A stretch of DNA of 64,000 nucleotides from Pseudonocardia benzenivorans CB1190 (GTDB lineage: Bacteria; Actinomycetota; Actinomycetes; Mycobacteriales; Pseudonocardiaceae), in contig NC_015312.1 in assembly GCF_000196675.2 (NCBI RefSeq), positions 5,162,501 to 5,226,500 on the forward strand, given 5' to 3'. Shown one piece after another: positions 25,686-33,286 of the stretch. Position 1 is the first letter of the stretch; each line of letters opens with the position of its first letter. The translations under genes were made by a program, and so were the position numbers. A model generated the notes under the pieces. That model was not told the origin of the DNA. It was given only the letters and a program-made list of their open reading frames with translations, and ran no database searches.

Positions 25686-27038
25686 TCATGCCAACAGCGC
25701 CTGGCCCCAGTGGCCGCCGGGCGCGACCCCGGGCGGGCAGGCGAACACGCCGCTGCCGACATGCTGGATGTACTCGTTGAGGGCGTCGTTGAACTTGCCC
25801 GCGAGCGTGGTCTGGATGGTGACGAACTGGGCCCGCGGGTCCCGCTGGTAGGCCATGAAGAACAGGCCGGCGTCGAGCCGCCCGAGCTCGTCGGTGCCGT
25901 CGACGAACGAGTAGCCGCGCCGCAGCAGGGTCGCGCCGCGGTTGGTGCTCGGGTGCGCGAGCCGCACATGCGCCTTCGCGTCGATGACCGGGCGACCAGT
26001 CGCGTCCTGGGCCTGCAGGTCGAGCGGGTCGAACTCGTTCGATGCGCCGAGGGGCCCGCCGCTGCCCTTGGACCGCCCGATCACCCGCTCCTGCTCGGTC
26101 AACGACGTCGAGTCCCACGGCTCGATGAGCATCCGGATCCGGCGGGTGACGAGGTAGCTGCCGCCGCTCATCCAGGCGGGTCCGTCGCCCGCGCCGACCC
26201 ACACCTGCGCGTCGAGCGCCGCGGTGTCCTCGGCCTTGAGGTTCGCCGTGCCGTCCTTGAAGCCCATCAGGTTGCGGGGCGTGGCCTGCTCGGTGGAGGT
26301 CGAGCTCGTGCGGCCGAAACCGAGCTGGGAGTAGCGCACCGACGCGGTGCCGCGTGCGAGGCGGGCCAGGTTCCGGATGGCGTGCACCGCGACCTGCGGA
26401 TCGTCGGCGCACGCCTGGATGCAGAGGTCACCGCCGCTGCGCGCCGGGTCGAGGGCGTCGCCGGGGAAGGCGGGCAGCTCGGCGAGCTGCGGCGGCCGGG
26501 CGGCGGCGAGCCCGAAGCGGTCACGGCCGTTCGCGTCGGTGAACAAGCCGGGGCCGAAGCCGACGGTGAGCGTCAGCCGCGACGGCGCGAGCCCGAACGC
26601 CTCCCCGGTGTCGTCGGGGGGAACGGCCGGGTTGCCGGCCACCGCACCCGTCCCGACGTCGAGCCCCGCGGTCATCCGCGCCGCGGCGTTCGTCCATGCC
26701 GTGAGCAGGGCGACGAGGTCCGCGCGGGTGGCCGCCGGGCCGATGTCGAACGCTGCGAAGTGCAACCGGTCTTGTGCAGGTGTGGCGATGCCTGCTTGGT
26801 GGTCGCCGAAGAATGCAACGGCCTGGCCCGCCGACGCCGCGCCTGCCGACGCGCCGGGCGTCGCCGCGTACGTGATGCCCGCCCCCGCAGCGCCGCCGAC
26901 GGCGGCGGCCCCGCCGATGAGCCCGATCATCCGGCGTCGGCTGACGCGGGTCGCCCGGGGCGTCTCCGGCAGCGCGGGGGGCGGCTCCGACGTGGGTGGC
27001 ACCACCGGGGCTCGGTCGGTGCTCGACGTGTCGGTCAC
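25686..27038 (-). CDS. efeB: deferrochelatase/peroxidase EfeB (DyP-type, Tat exported)
   Basis: The 450-residue protein has a twin-arginine signal (VSRRRMIGLIGGAAAVGG near residues 33-50) and a full DyP-type heme peroxidase fold. The GXXDG motif appears as MGFKDGTANL, the proximal heme His in VRLAHPSTNRG, and the distal Arg in LRRGYSFVDG. It acts outside the membrane on ferrous iron or heme and works with EfeO and EfeU. The gene overlaps efeO by four bases (ATGA) as the last gene of the efeUOB operon. Confidence 0.95.
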   Translation of the reverse strand: MTDTSSTDRAPVVPPTSEPPPALPETPRATRVSRRRMIGLIGGAAAVGGAAGAGITYAATPGASAGAASAGQAVAFFGDHQAGIATPAQDRLHFAAFDIGPAATRADLVALLTAWTNAAARMTAGLDVGTGAVAGNPAVPPDDTGEAFGLAPSRLTLTVGFGPGLFTDANGRDRFGLAAARPPQLAELPAFPGDALDPARSGGDLCIQACADDPQVAVHAIRNLARLARGTASVRYSQLGFGRTSSTSTEQATPRNLMGFKDGTANLKAEDTAALDAQVWVGAGDGPAWMSGGSYLVTRRIRMLIEPWDSTSLTEQERVIGRSKGSGGPLGASNEFDPLDLQAQDATGRPVIDAKAHVRLAHPSTNRGATLLRRGYSFVDGTDELGRLDAGLFFMAYQRDPRAQFVTIQTTLAGKFNDALNEYIQHVGSGVFACPPGVAPGGHWGQALLA

Positions 27039-28204
27039 CGGCCCGTCACCGCGCCGCTGATCTGCCCCAGCGGTTCGGAGAGCGCATCGACCTCGACGGC
27101 GAGAGCCTTGACGTCGGCCGGCGTGAGTGCGTCGTAGGAGACGTACGGGCTGCCCGGGACGAACCCGGGCGCGCCGGGCTTGGCTTGATGGGTGCCAAGC
27201 AGCTCGACCAGGGCGGTAAACCGCTGGTCCAGGGTGGTGGGGAGCTGCGAGTTGTTCGCCTGCAGCGCGGGCCGCAGCGCGGTGAAGACGTGCTTCGCGC
27301 CGTCGACGTTCCCCGCGAAGTCGACGAGGTCGATGCGGGAGTAGCGCTCCTCCTCCCCGGTGACCTTGGACTTGGCGACCTCATCGAGCAGCGACTTGGC
27401 GCCGTTGCCCATCACCAGCGGGGTGAGCTGCACCGTCTTGACCAGGGCGTCAAGCTTCCCGACGTTCGCGACAAGGGCGTCGGCGAGGGGTGCTGCGCCG
27501 TCGAGGGTGTTCTTCTGGAACAGGATCTGCTCGACGGCGTGAAACCCGACGAAGGGGGTTCCCGGGCCCGCGTCGTCGATGCGCATGTCGATCAACGGGT
27601 CGAGGTCGCCGAAGGACTCGGCGATCGGCTCGATCCGCTCGTAGTGCAGGCGGGCGGTCGGGTAGGCCTGCCGAGCCGCCGCGAGGTCCCCGCTCGTGAT
27701 CGTTGTGGCCAGCGTGGTCGTCGTGTGGAGCAGCGCCTGGGCCTCGGTTTCGACGTAGGCGCGGTAGGAGTCGACGGCGGCCTGCAGGTTCTGGTCGGCG
27801 GTCCCGGTCGGAGCGGGCGTGCCGGTCACCGTCAGGGCTGTCCGGTTACCGTTGCCGATCATGCCCGGCTTGCAGGCCACCTGGTAGTCGCCCGCGGGCA
27901 GGTCGACGATCAGCGTGCGCGTCGTGGAGGGTCCGACGTTCTCGACCTCGCCCACGACCCGATCGCCCGCGGCGTAGACGTAGACCTCCGTCACCTGCGA
28001 CGCGGTGTTCGTGATCGTGAACGTATGCCGGCCGGCCGCGATGACCGTCTGCGCTACGCCGCATGTGCTGTCTCCCGCGTCGACGGCGATGCTGCCGTCG
28101 CCCGCGGGCGCCGTGGCGGCGCTCGAGGAGCAGCCGGCGGCGAGCAGCGCAGTCACGACGAGCGGACCCAGGACGGTCGCAGCACGCAAATGTGCCGATC
28201 TCAC
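27035..28204 (-). CDS. efeO: iron uptake lipoprotein EfeO
   Basis: The chosen GTG at 28204 has AAGGAG four bases upstream and gives 389 residues. A lipoprotein signal with LLAAGCSSS is visible near residue 20. A cupredoxin-like domain follows (FTITNTASQVTEVYVY, DYQVACKPGM), then the M75-type EfeO domain with the metal-binding motif GFHAVEQILF (HxxE). It binds extracytoplasmic iron and presents it to EfeU. It sits 50 bp after efeU and overlaps efeB. Confidence 0.95.
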   Translation of the reverse strand: MRSAHLRAATVLGPLVVTALLAAGCSSSAATAPAGDGSIAVDAGDSTCGVAQTVIAAGRHTFTITNTASQVTEVYVYAAGDRVVGEVENVGPSTTRTLIVDLPAGDYQVACKPGMIGNGNRTALTVTGTPAPTGTADQNLQAAVDSYRAYVETEAQALLHTTTTLATTITSGDLAAARQAYPTARLHYERIEPIAESFGDLDPLIDMRIDDAGPGTPFVGFHAVEQILFQKNTLDGAAPLADALVANVGKLDALVKTVQLTPLVMGNGAKSLLDEVAKSKVTGEEERYSRIDLVDFAGNVDGAKHVFTALRPALQANNSQLPTTLDQRFTALVELLGTHQAKPGAPGFVPGSPYVSYDALTPADVKALAVEVDALSEPLGQISGAVTGR

Positions 28205-28254
28205 GGTTCTCCTTGATGGGTGGTGACGCAGGGGTGTGACGAATGGTTCGTCGG

Positions 28255-29115
28255 TCAGGGCTGGGCGTCGGCGCGCGAGCCGCCGGGGCTCGCCGCCGCG
28301 GCTTGGCTGCGGCGGCGTGCCGGCCTGAAGTACAGCGTCATGACGACGACGAGGTAGCCGGTCCAGGCGATCGCCTGCGCCCACGACGTCTGGGCGGTCA
28401 CGTTGAAGACGCCCTTGAGCAGCGCCCCGTACCAGGAGCTCAACGACAGCCGGTCGCCGAGGTCGAAGGCGAGGTTGTTCAGACCCGGGAGCGCGCCACC
28501 CTCCTGCAGGTCCCGGATCGCGTATGACAGCACGCCCGCGGCGACCACGATCAGCCCGGCGCCGGTCCAGGTGAAGAACCTGGCGAGGTTCAGTGAGACC
28601 GACCGGCGGTAGAGCAACCAGGCGAGCAGCACCGCCGTCGCGATCCCGAAGGTGAACCCGATCACGGGATCGGTCGTGCTCCCGGCGGCGTGCACCGCCG
28701 ACCAGAAGAACAGCGCGGTCTCCAGGCCTTCCCGGGCGACGGCGAGGAAGGCGGTGACCCAGACGGCCAGCACGCCCACCGCGAGCGCCGAGGAGAGCTT
28801 GCCGTCGAGCTCGCTGCGCATGCCGCGGGCGGTTCGTCGCATCCAGAAGACCATCCAGGTGACGAACCCGACCGCGATCAGCGACATCGTGCCGCCGAAG
28901 ATCTCTTGGCTGTGGAAGTCCGACAGCAGCGAGGTCGACGTGTAGGTCAGCAGCGCACCGAAACCGATGCTGACGACGACCGCCACCGCGACCCCGCCCG
29001 CCACTGCGGGTAAGCGGTCGCGCCGGTCGACCTTGACCAGGTACGCGACCAGGATGCTGACGACGAGCCCGGCCTCCAGACCCTCCCGCAAGCCGATCAA
29101 GTAGTTGGCGAACAC
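28255..29115 (-). CDS. efeU: iron permease EfeU (FTR1 family)
   Basis: A 286-residue polytopic protein with seven hydrophobic helices. Both RExxE iron-binding signatures of FTR1/EfeU permeases are present: GLREGLEAGL at residues 8-17 and VAREGLETALFF near residue 125. It imports iron across the cytoplasmic membrane. It is the first gene of efeUOB, and its promoter region carries a palindromic operator and an IdeR/DtxR-like box. The C-terminal tail is Ala/Arg rich. Confidence 0.95.
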   Translation of the reverse strand: MFANYLIGLREGLEAGLVVSILVAYLVKVDRRDRLPAVAGGVAVAVVVSIGFGALLTYTSTSLLSDFHSQEIFGGTMSLIAVGFVTWMVFWMRRTARGMRSELDGKLSSALAVGVLAVWVTAFLAVAREGLETALFFWSAVHAAGSTTDPVIGFTFGIATAVLLAWLLYRRSVSLNLARFFTWTGAGLIVVAAGVLSYAIRDLQEGGALPGLNNLAFDLGDRLSLSSWYGALLKGVFNVTAQTSWAQAIAWTGYLVVVMTLYFRPARRRSQAAAASPGGSRADAQP

Positions 29116-29136
29116 CGGCGAGCCCCTTCACAACAT

Positions 29137-29156
29137 CTACTATCGAGCGATAGTAG
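29137..29156. promoter_or_regulatory. BlaI-like operator palindrome between efeU and the repressor gene
   Basis: CTACTATCGAGCGATAGTAG is a perfect inverted repeat of nine bases per arm with a two-base centre. It lies 22 bp upstream of the efeU start and 159 bp upstream of the BlaI-like gene. BlaI/MecI-family repressors bind such short A/T-containing palindromes with TACTA arms. It stands out from the GC-rich surroundings. Confidence 0.75.
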
Positions 29157-29157
29157 T

Positions 29158-29176
29158 TGCGGGTAGCCTCACCTAA
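29158..29176 (-). promoter_or_regulatory. IdeR/DtxR-like iron box upstream of efeUOB
   Basis: Read on the minus strand the site is TTAGGTGAGGCTACCCGCA, which matches the IdeR/DtxR consensus (TTAGGTTAGGCTAACCTAA) at 15 of 19 bases. It lies two bases from the BlaI-like palindrome. Iron-dependent repression of efeUOB would be expected. Confidence 0.7.
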
Positions 29177-29314
29177 CGTCGGCCGAAATGCAAGGCCTTC
29201 CTGCCCGCCGGCGCGACCGGTCGCCGGGCCCTGCGGCGATGGCAGAATCGGGCCGCACATGCCGTGGCCGGTGTCGCCGCGCAGTCCGAGGAGGACCGAG
29301 TCCAAGGAGGACCG

Positions 29315-29722
29315 ATGGTGGGGCGGCGCAACCCGCGACCGCGCGGGGCGCTCGAGACCGAGGTCGTCGCCTGCCTCGCCACAGCGGATGGACCGCTCAC
29401 GCCCGCGCAGGTGCAGGCCGGGCTCGGCGGCGACCTCGCCTACACGACGGTCCTCACCACCCTGGCCCGACTGCACGACAAGCAGGTCGTGACCAGGGAG
29501 CCGCACGGCCGCGCCCACGCCTACCGCCTGGTCGGCGACGGCGTCGCCGCGCAGGCCGGGCTCACCGCGCGCGAGATGCGCAAGCTCCTCGACGGCGGCG
29601 TCGACCGGGCGAGCGTGCTGGCCCAGTTCGTGGGTCGGCTCGACGAGGATTCGGAGCGGCTCCTGCGCGAGCTGCTCGACCGGCGCGCCGCCGGGTCGGA
29701 GCAGGACGGGACCTCGTCGTGA
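29315..29722 (+). CDS. BlaI/MecI-family transcriptional repressor
   Basis: The ATG at 29315 follows AAGGAGG at five bases and gives 135 residues. It is a penicillinase-repressor-type winged helix: LETEVVACLATADGPLTPAQVQAGL, the recognition helix DLAYTTVLTTLARLHDKQVV, and a wing RAHAYRL. The C-terminal 50 residues form the dimerisation helices. It is coupled to an M56-type protease gene by four overlapping bases, the usual BlaI-BlaR1 arrangement. It probably binds the palindrome at 29137 and may control both itself and efeUOB. Confidence 0.9.
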   Translation: MVGRRNPRPRGALETEVVACLATADGPLTPAQVQAGLGGDLAYTTVLTTLARLHDKQVVTREPHGRAHAYRLVGDGVAAQAGLTAREMRKLLDGGVDRASVLAQFVGRLDEDSERLLRELLDRRAAGSEQDGTSS

Positions 29723-30630
29723 CAATGACCGTCCCCGTCCTGATGCTTCTGCTGCTGGGGCTGCCGGCAGCAGGCGGCGCCGTCGCGTCGCGCTGCGCCC
29801 GGTCGCTGCCACCCGCCGTCGCGACGGTGCTGCTGACGATCTTCGCCGTCAGCGCCGCGGTCGGGACGCTCGCAGCCTTGGCCCTCGTCGGGTACGTCGG
29901 CACAGTCGACCTGCTGCCCGCGCTGCACCCAGCCGACTGGTCGGCGTCGGAGATCGCCGCGGCTCTGCCGGTTCCGGTCGCCGCCGGCGCAGGCGTGCTC
30001 GCGGTCGCACTGACCGGGCGCGGGCTGCTCGGTCTTGCACGGACGCTGCGCAGCGACCGGGCGGTCGTCGCCACCGTCGCGGGGCTCGCGGCGGCGGGCG
30101 ATCTCGTCGTACTCCCGGACCCGGGAATCCTGGCCTACGCCGTGCCCGCCCGGGGCGGTCGGATCGTGGTCTCGGCCGGGATGCTGCGCGCGCTCTCGGG
30201 CCCGCAACGGCGGGCGCTGCTCGTCCACGAGCGCGCCCACCTCGTCCATCACCATCACCGTTACCTGCGGCTGGGCTACCTCGCGGCGATGCTCAACCCG
30301 CTGCTCGGGCCGGTGGAACGCGCTGTGGACCATGCCGTCGAGCGCTGGGCCGACGACGCCGCGGTCCGCGCGGTCGGCGACCGCGCCGTCGTGGCACAGG
30401 CGATCGGGGTGGCCGCCGTCGCCGGGTCCAGCAGGCGCGGTGGCACGACGCTCGCGGCCGGCCGGGGCGACGTCGTCGCCCGCGTCCGGGACCTGCTCGA
30501 TGGTCCCCCGCGACGCCCGGCATCCGACGCCCTGCTCGTCGTCGCGACCGTGCTGTCCTGGGCCGTCGTCGCCCTGCTGGTGGTACATACTCACGGTCTC
30601 ATCGAGACGGCGGAGCTGTCGGGGAGCTGA
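29719..30630 (+). CDS. M56-family membrane metalloprotease (BlaR1-like, no sensor domain)
   Basis: From the GTG overlapping the repressor stop the product is 303 residues, with four or five membrane helices. The zinc-protease motif HERAH is in ALLVHERAHLVHHHHRYL near residue 170, followed by a downstream Glu in VERWADDAAVRAV. No penicillin-binding sensor domain is present, as is common for actinobacterial M56 proteins. It may cleave the BlaI-like repressor on an unknown signal. The 3' end overlaps the convergent gene at 30599 by 32 bases. Confidence 0.88.
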   Translation: MTMTVPVLMLLLLGLPAAGGAVASRCARSLPPAVATVLLTIFAVSAAVGTLAALALVGYVGTVDLLPALHPADWSASEIAAALPVPVAAGAGVLAVALTGRGLLGLARTLRSDRAVVATVAGLAAAGDLVVLPDPGILAYAVPARGGRIVVSAGMLRALSGPQRRALLVHERAHLVHHHHRYLRLGYLAAMLNPLLGPVERAVDHAVERWADDAAVRAVGDRAVVAQAIGVAAVAGSSRRGGTTLAAGRGDVVARVRDLLDGPPRRPASDALLVVATVLSWAVVALLVVHTHGLIETAELSGS

Positions 30631-31207
30631 CCCCCGCGCACGCCCCTCGGCCACGACGGCCCCGGCGTACCAGGACGACCCACGTCCCGGCAGCCACCAC
30701 GACGAACACTGCCGCGGCCACGACCGCCCGGATCGTCGACGGCGCGAGCCCCTTCGCGGCCCCGGTGCCGTCCGGCTTCGCCACGACCACCACCGAGTAC
30801 GGCCCACTCAGCTTCTCGACAAGCGGCGACGCATCGGCGACCACCGCCGAGAGCGCGATCTCCGCGGCCCGGAGACCGGCACCGGTGACCGCGGATAGCT
30901 GGATCATCGGGGTCTTCGGCACGACCGTCGCAGTGACGGTGAGCCCGCCCGCGGGTATCGACGCGGCCGTCGCGGCTTGGGCCAGCCACTGCGGCTCGCC
31001 GTAGACAGCAGCCGCGACGGTCACGCCCTGCGAGGCGTCGAGCACGGTCCCGCTCGAAGTCTGCTGGGCCGCGGCCGCGGGGTTGGGGACGAGGATGACC
31101 TCGGCGTCCGCCATGTAGGACGGCGACAGCGACAGCAGCGCGACGAACGCGAACGTGGCGGCGGCGATGGCCGCGCAGGCCGAAATCGCCAGCCTGCGGG
31201 AGTTCAT
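30599..31207 (-). CDS. Wzz/chain-length-determinant-like membrane protein
   Basis: The 202-residue protein has an N-terminal helix (AISACAAIAAATFAFVALLSLS), an extracytoplasmic domain with YMADAEVILVPNPAAA and TVVPKTPMIQLSAVTG, and a C-terminal helix (AVVAAAVFVVVAAGTWVVLV). This two-helix layout and the PxxP-like region before helix 2 resemble polysaccharide co-polymerases and the actinobacterial CpsD/CapA-associated proteins. There is no kinase domain. The function could be in capsule export but no polymerase gene is adjacent. Confidence 0.65.
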   Translation of the reverse strand: MNSRRLAISACAAIAAATFAFVALLSLSPSYMADAEVILVPNPAAAAQQTSSGTVLDASQGVTVAAAVYGEPQWLAQAATAASIPAGGLTVTATVVPKTPMIQLSAVTGAGLRAAEIALSAVVADASPLVEKLSGPYSVVVVAKPDGTGAAKGLAPSTIRAVVAAAVFVVVAAGTWVVLVRRGRRGRGACAGVSSPTAPPSR

Positions 31208-31657
31208 GCCCGCACCGTAGTCAGCGCCGGGTTGTCGGCGGGCTAATTGAGGGTCGCCGACCGGTAAGGAGCCGCAGAGACGCCCCTGCCGCGCCCGGAT
31301 TCTGGTGTTCTCGCGTTCATCGCCGTCGCAACTCCGCTGTGGGCTCCCGGCCGGCCCTTCGCCCCCACCGTCGCGGTCGGGGTCTTCGGCGGGTTGGTCA
31401 TGGCCGCCACCGTCGCCGCGCTCACCGGTGCCGCGGCCGTGCGACTCGTCGCGCGGTCGCGCCGGTCCTGGCTCGTGGTCATGAGGAGGAACCCGCGACC
31501 CGCAGACGATGCGGTGCGAACCGGGACGCCAACATGGACGACGACCAGATGGCCGACCGAGGGTGCCGGCGACAGCGCTGTCGGGGCCTGCCCGCCGTCC
31601 GTCTCGGGCGCATCCCGAAATGCTGGTGCCGCTCGGTTGAGCGGTGGGCCGCGGGGC
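31208..31657. other. 450-bp region without a supported gene
   Basis: A plus-strand frame from about 31266 encodes a hydrophobic stretch (VAVGVFGGLVMAATVAALTG) with an Arg-rich end (RLVARSRRSW), but no start codon or ribosome site precedes it in frame. It may be the remnant of a small membrane protein. No repeats or RNA genes were seen. Confidence 0.4.
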
Positions 31658-32116
31658 TCAGGGGTACGCCGCCGGCTCGAATGCCGGGGGGAGCCGGCCC
31701 GGGACGATGCGCCGGCCACTGATCTGCTGGGGAATCAGACGCATCCAGTGCCCGTGCTCCCCCGGCGCCCACGGCTCGACGCCACTGGCCCGAGTACGTT
31801 CGACGAGCTCGGCCCGGTGCTCCGCGGTGACCTCCTCGGCCAGACCACGCACGAGTACGCTCCAGCCGGCTCGCGTCCCCCTGTCGATCTGGTCGACCTC
31901 GAAGGTGACGTTGGCGTGGTCGGCCGCGCTGAGCTTGGTGCCGGTGTCCGTACGGATGACGATGGTGGTTCCGTCGAGTGCGAAGTTCACCGGGAAGATC
32001 AACGGGTAGTGCTCGGCGTTGACGCCCAACCGTCCGATCTGCTCGGTCGCCAGGAGGCGGTAGCACTCGTCGACGTCCAGGACCTGCAGCTGTCGGTCGC
32101 GTTCGCCTTCGGTCAT
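31658..32116 (-). CDS. pyridoxamine 5'-phosphate oxidase-fold protein
   Basis: A 152-residue split-barrel protein. The characteristic segments are LDVDECYRLLATEQIGRLGV, PLIFPVNFALDGTTIVIRT and NVTFEVDQIDRGTRAGWSVLVRGLAEEV, which are those of the PPOX/F420- or flavin-binding family. The final segment HWMRLIPQQISGRRIV is typical of the actinobacterial subgroup found in dormancy (DosR) regulons. It probably binds FMN or F420 and reduces or senses an unknown compound. The gene is followed, on the same strand, by the acetate kinase and phosphoketolase genes upstream of it. Confidence 0.9.
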   Translation of the reverse strand: MTEGERDRQLQVLDVDECYRLLATEQIGRLGVNAEHYPLIFPVNFALDGTTIVIRTDTGTKLSAADHANVTFEVDQIDRGTRAGWSVLVRGLAEEVTAEHRAELVERTRASGVEPWAPGEHGHWMRLIPQQISGRRIVPGRLPPAFEPAAYP

Positions 32117-32187
32117 CGGTTCTCATCCTCTCGGTGTCTGCCAGGGCCACGCGGGCGTCGGCCGGTGTCAGCGGCGAGCTCCCCGGG

Positions 32188-33243
32188 TCATCTCAACGCG
32201 GCGCGGGTGCCGCGGGCGATCTCGAGGTCCTCGCGGGCAGGGACGACGACGGTGCGTACGGCAGCACCGGCTGCCGTGATCTCGCCGTCGACGGTGTCGT
32301 CGAGCGCAGGGTCGACGGCCACGCCGAGGAACGCGAGCCTTTGCGCGGTGCGGGTCCGGATCTCGCCGGCGTGCTCGCCGACCCCGCCGGTGAAGGCCAG
32401 GGCCCCTATCCCACCGGTCGCGGCCGCCATCGAGGCGATCCCGGCCGCGAGCCGGTGGACGTAGGCGTCGCGGGCCAGGACCGCGTCGGGCTCGTCCCGG
32501 GCGGCCGCAGCCAGGACCTCCCGCATGTCGGGAGTGCCGGCCAGGGCCGCCAGCCCCGAACGCTTCTCCAGCGTTTCGGCGATCTCGTGCGGGCTGAGGT
32601 GCTCGTGCTCCTCCAGCCACAGCACCAGGCCGGGGTCGACGGTGCCGGAGCGGGTCGCCATGACCAGGCCCTCGAGCGGAGTGAAACCCATGGTGGTGTC
32701 GACGCTGCGTCCGTCGAGCACGGCGGCCAGTGACGCTCCCGCCCCCAGGTGCGCGGTCACGATGCGCCGGGCTCCGGTCAGCTCGGCGACCCGCGCCGAG
32801 CACCATGCGTGGGACAGGCCGTGGAAGCCGTAGCGGCGGATGGCGTAACGCTCGCGCCACTGCTTCGGCACCGCGTACGTCGCGGCCGCCTCCGGGATCG
32901 AGGTGTGGAAGGCGGTGTCGAAGCAGGCCACGGCGGGGAGGTCGGGCAGCAGCGCGGTGACCGCGTCGAGCCCGGCGAGGGACTTCGGCTGGTGCAGGGG
33001 AGCCAGCGCGGTGAGGTCCTCGAGCTCCTTGCGCACCGCGGCGTCGATCACGACAGGGTCGGTGAACCGGGTGCCGCCGTGCACCACACGGTGGCCGACG
33101 GCGTCGGGCACCGGCCAGTCACGCAGCACGCCCTCCAGCTCGGCGCCGGGTTCGGTGTCGGCGCTCTGTTCGACGTCGTCGTCGGGCCCGAGAAGACGCA
33201 GCTTGACGCTCGACGACCCGGCGTTGACCACGAGCACCCTCAT
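32188..33243 (-). CDS. ackA: acetate kinase
   Basis: At 351 residues this is shorter than typical acetate kinases (about 400) but has all key motifs: VNAGSSSVK at the start, VGHRVVHGGTRF, YGFHGLSHAW with the catalytic His, TAHLGAGASL, TMGFTPLEGLVMATRSG, and FTGGVGEHAGEIR. It converts acetyl phosphate and ADP into acetate and ATP. The gene lies 43 bp downstream of phosphoketolase, which makes acetyl phosphate, so the pair is a phosphoketolase bypass giving ATP without respiration. That fits low-oxygen energy supply. Confidence 0.95.
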   Translation of the reverse strand: MRVLVVNAGSSSVKLRLLGPDDDVEQSADTEPGAELEGVLRDWPVPDAVGHRVVHGGTRFTDPVVIDAAVRKELEDLTALAPLHQPKSLAGLDAVTALLPDLPAVACFDTAFHTSIPEAAATYAVPKQWRERYAIRRYGFHGLSHAWCSARVAELTGARRIVTAHLGAGASLAAVLDGRSVDTTMGFTPLEGLVMATRSGTVDPGLVLWLEEHEHLSPHEIAETLEKRSGLAALAGTPDMREVLAAAARDEPDAVLARDAYVHRLAAGIASMAAATGGIGALAFTGGVGEHAGEIRTRTAQRLAFLGVAVDPALDDTVDGEITAAGAAVRTVVVPAREDLEIARGTRAALR

Positions 33244-33286
33244 GAGCGGCCCCTCGTTCCCGCCGCGGTCGTCCCCTCGCCGTCGT

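Noticed and set aside
27035..29812. A single 925-codon minus-strand frame joining EfeO with upstream sequence
   Set aside because: EfeO starts at 28204 with a ribosome site and signal peptide; the upstream part is a shadow of efeU in another frame.
31266..31511. Hydrophobic plus-strand frame as a membrane protein gene
   Set aside because: No ATG, GTG or ribosome site precedes the hydrophobic stretch in frame except a late TTG; listed only as a region note.
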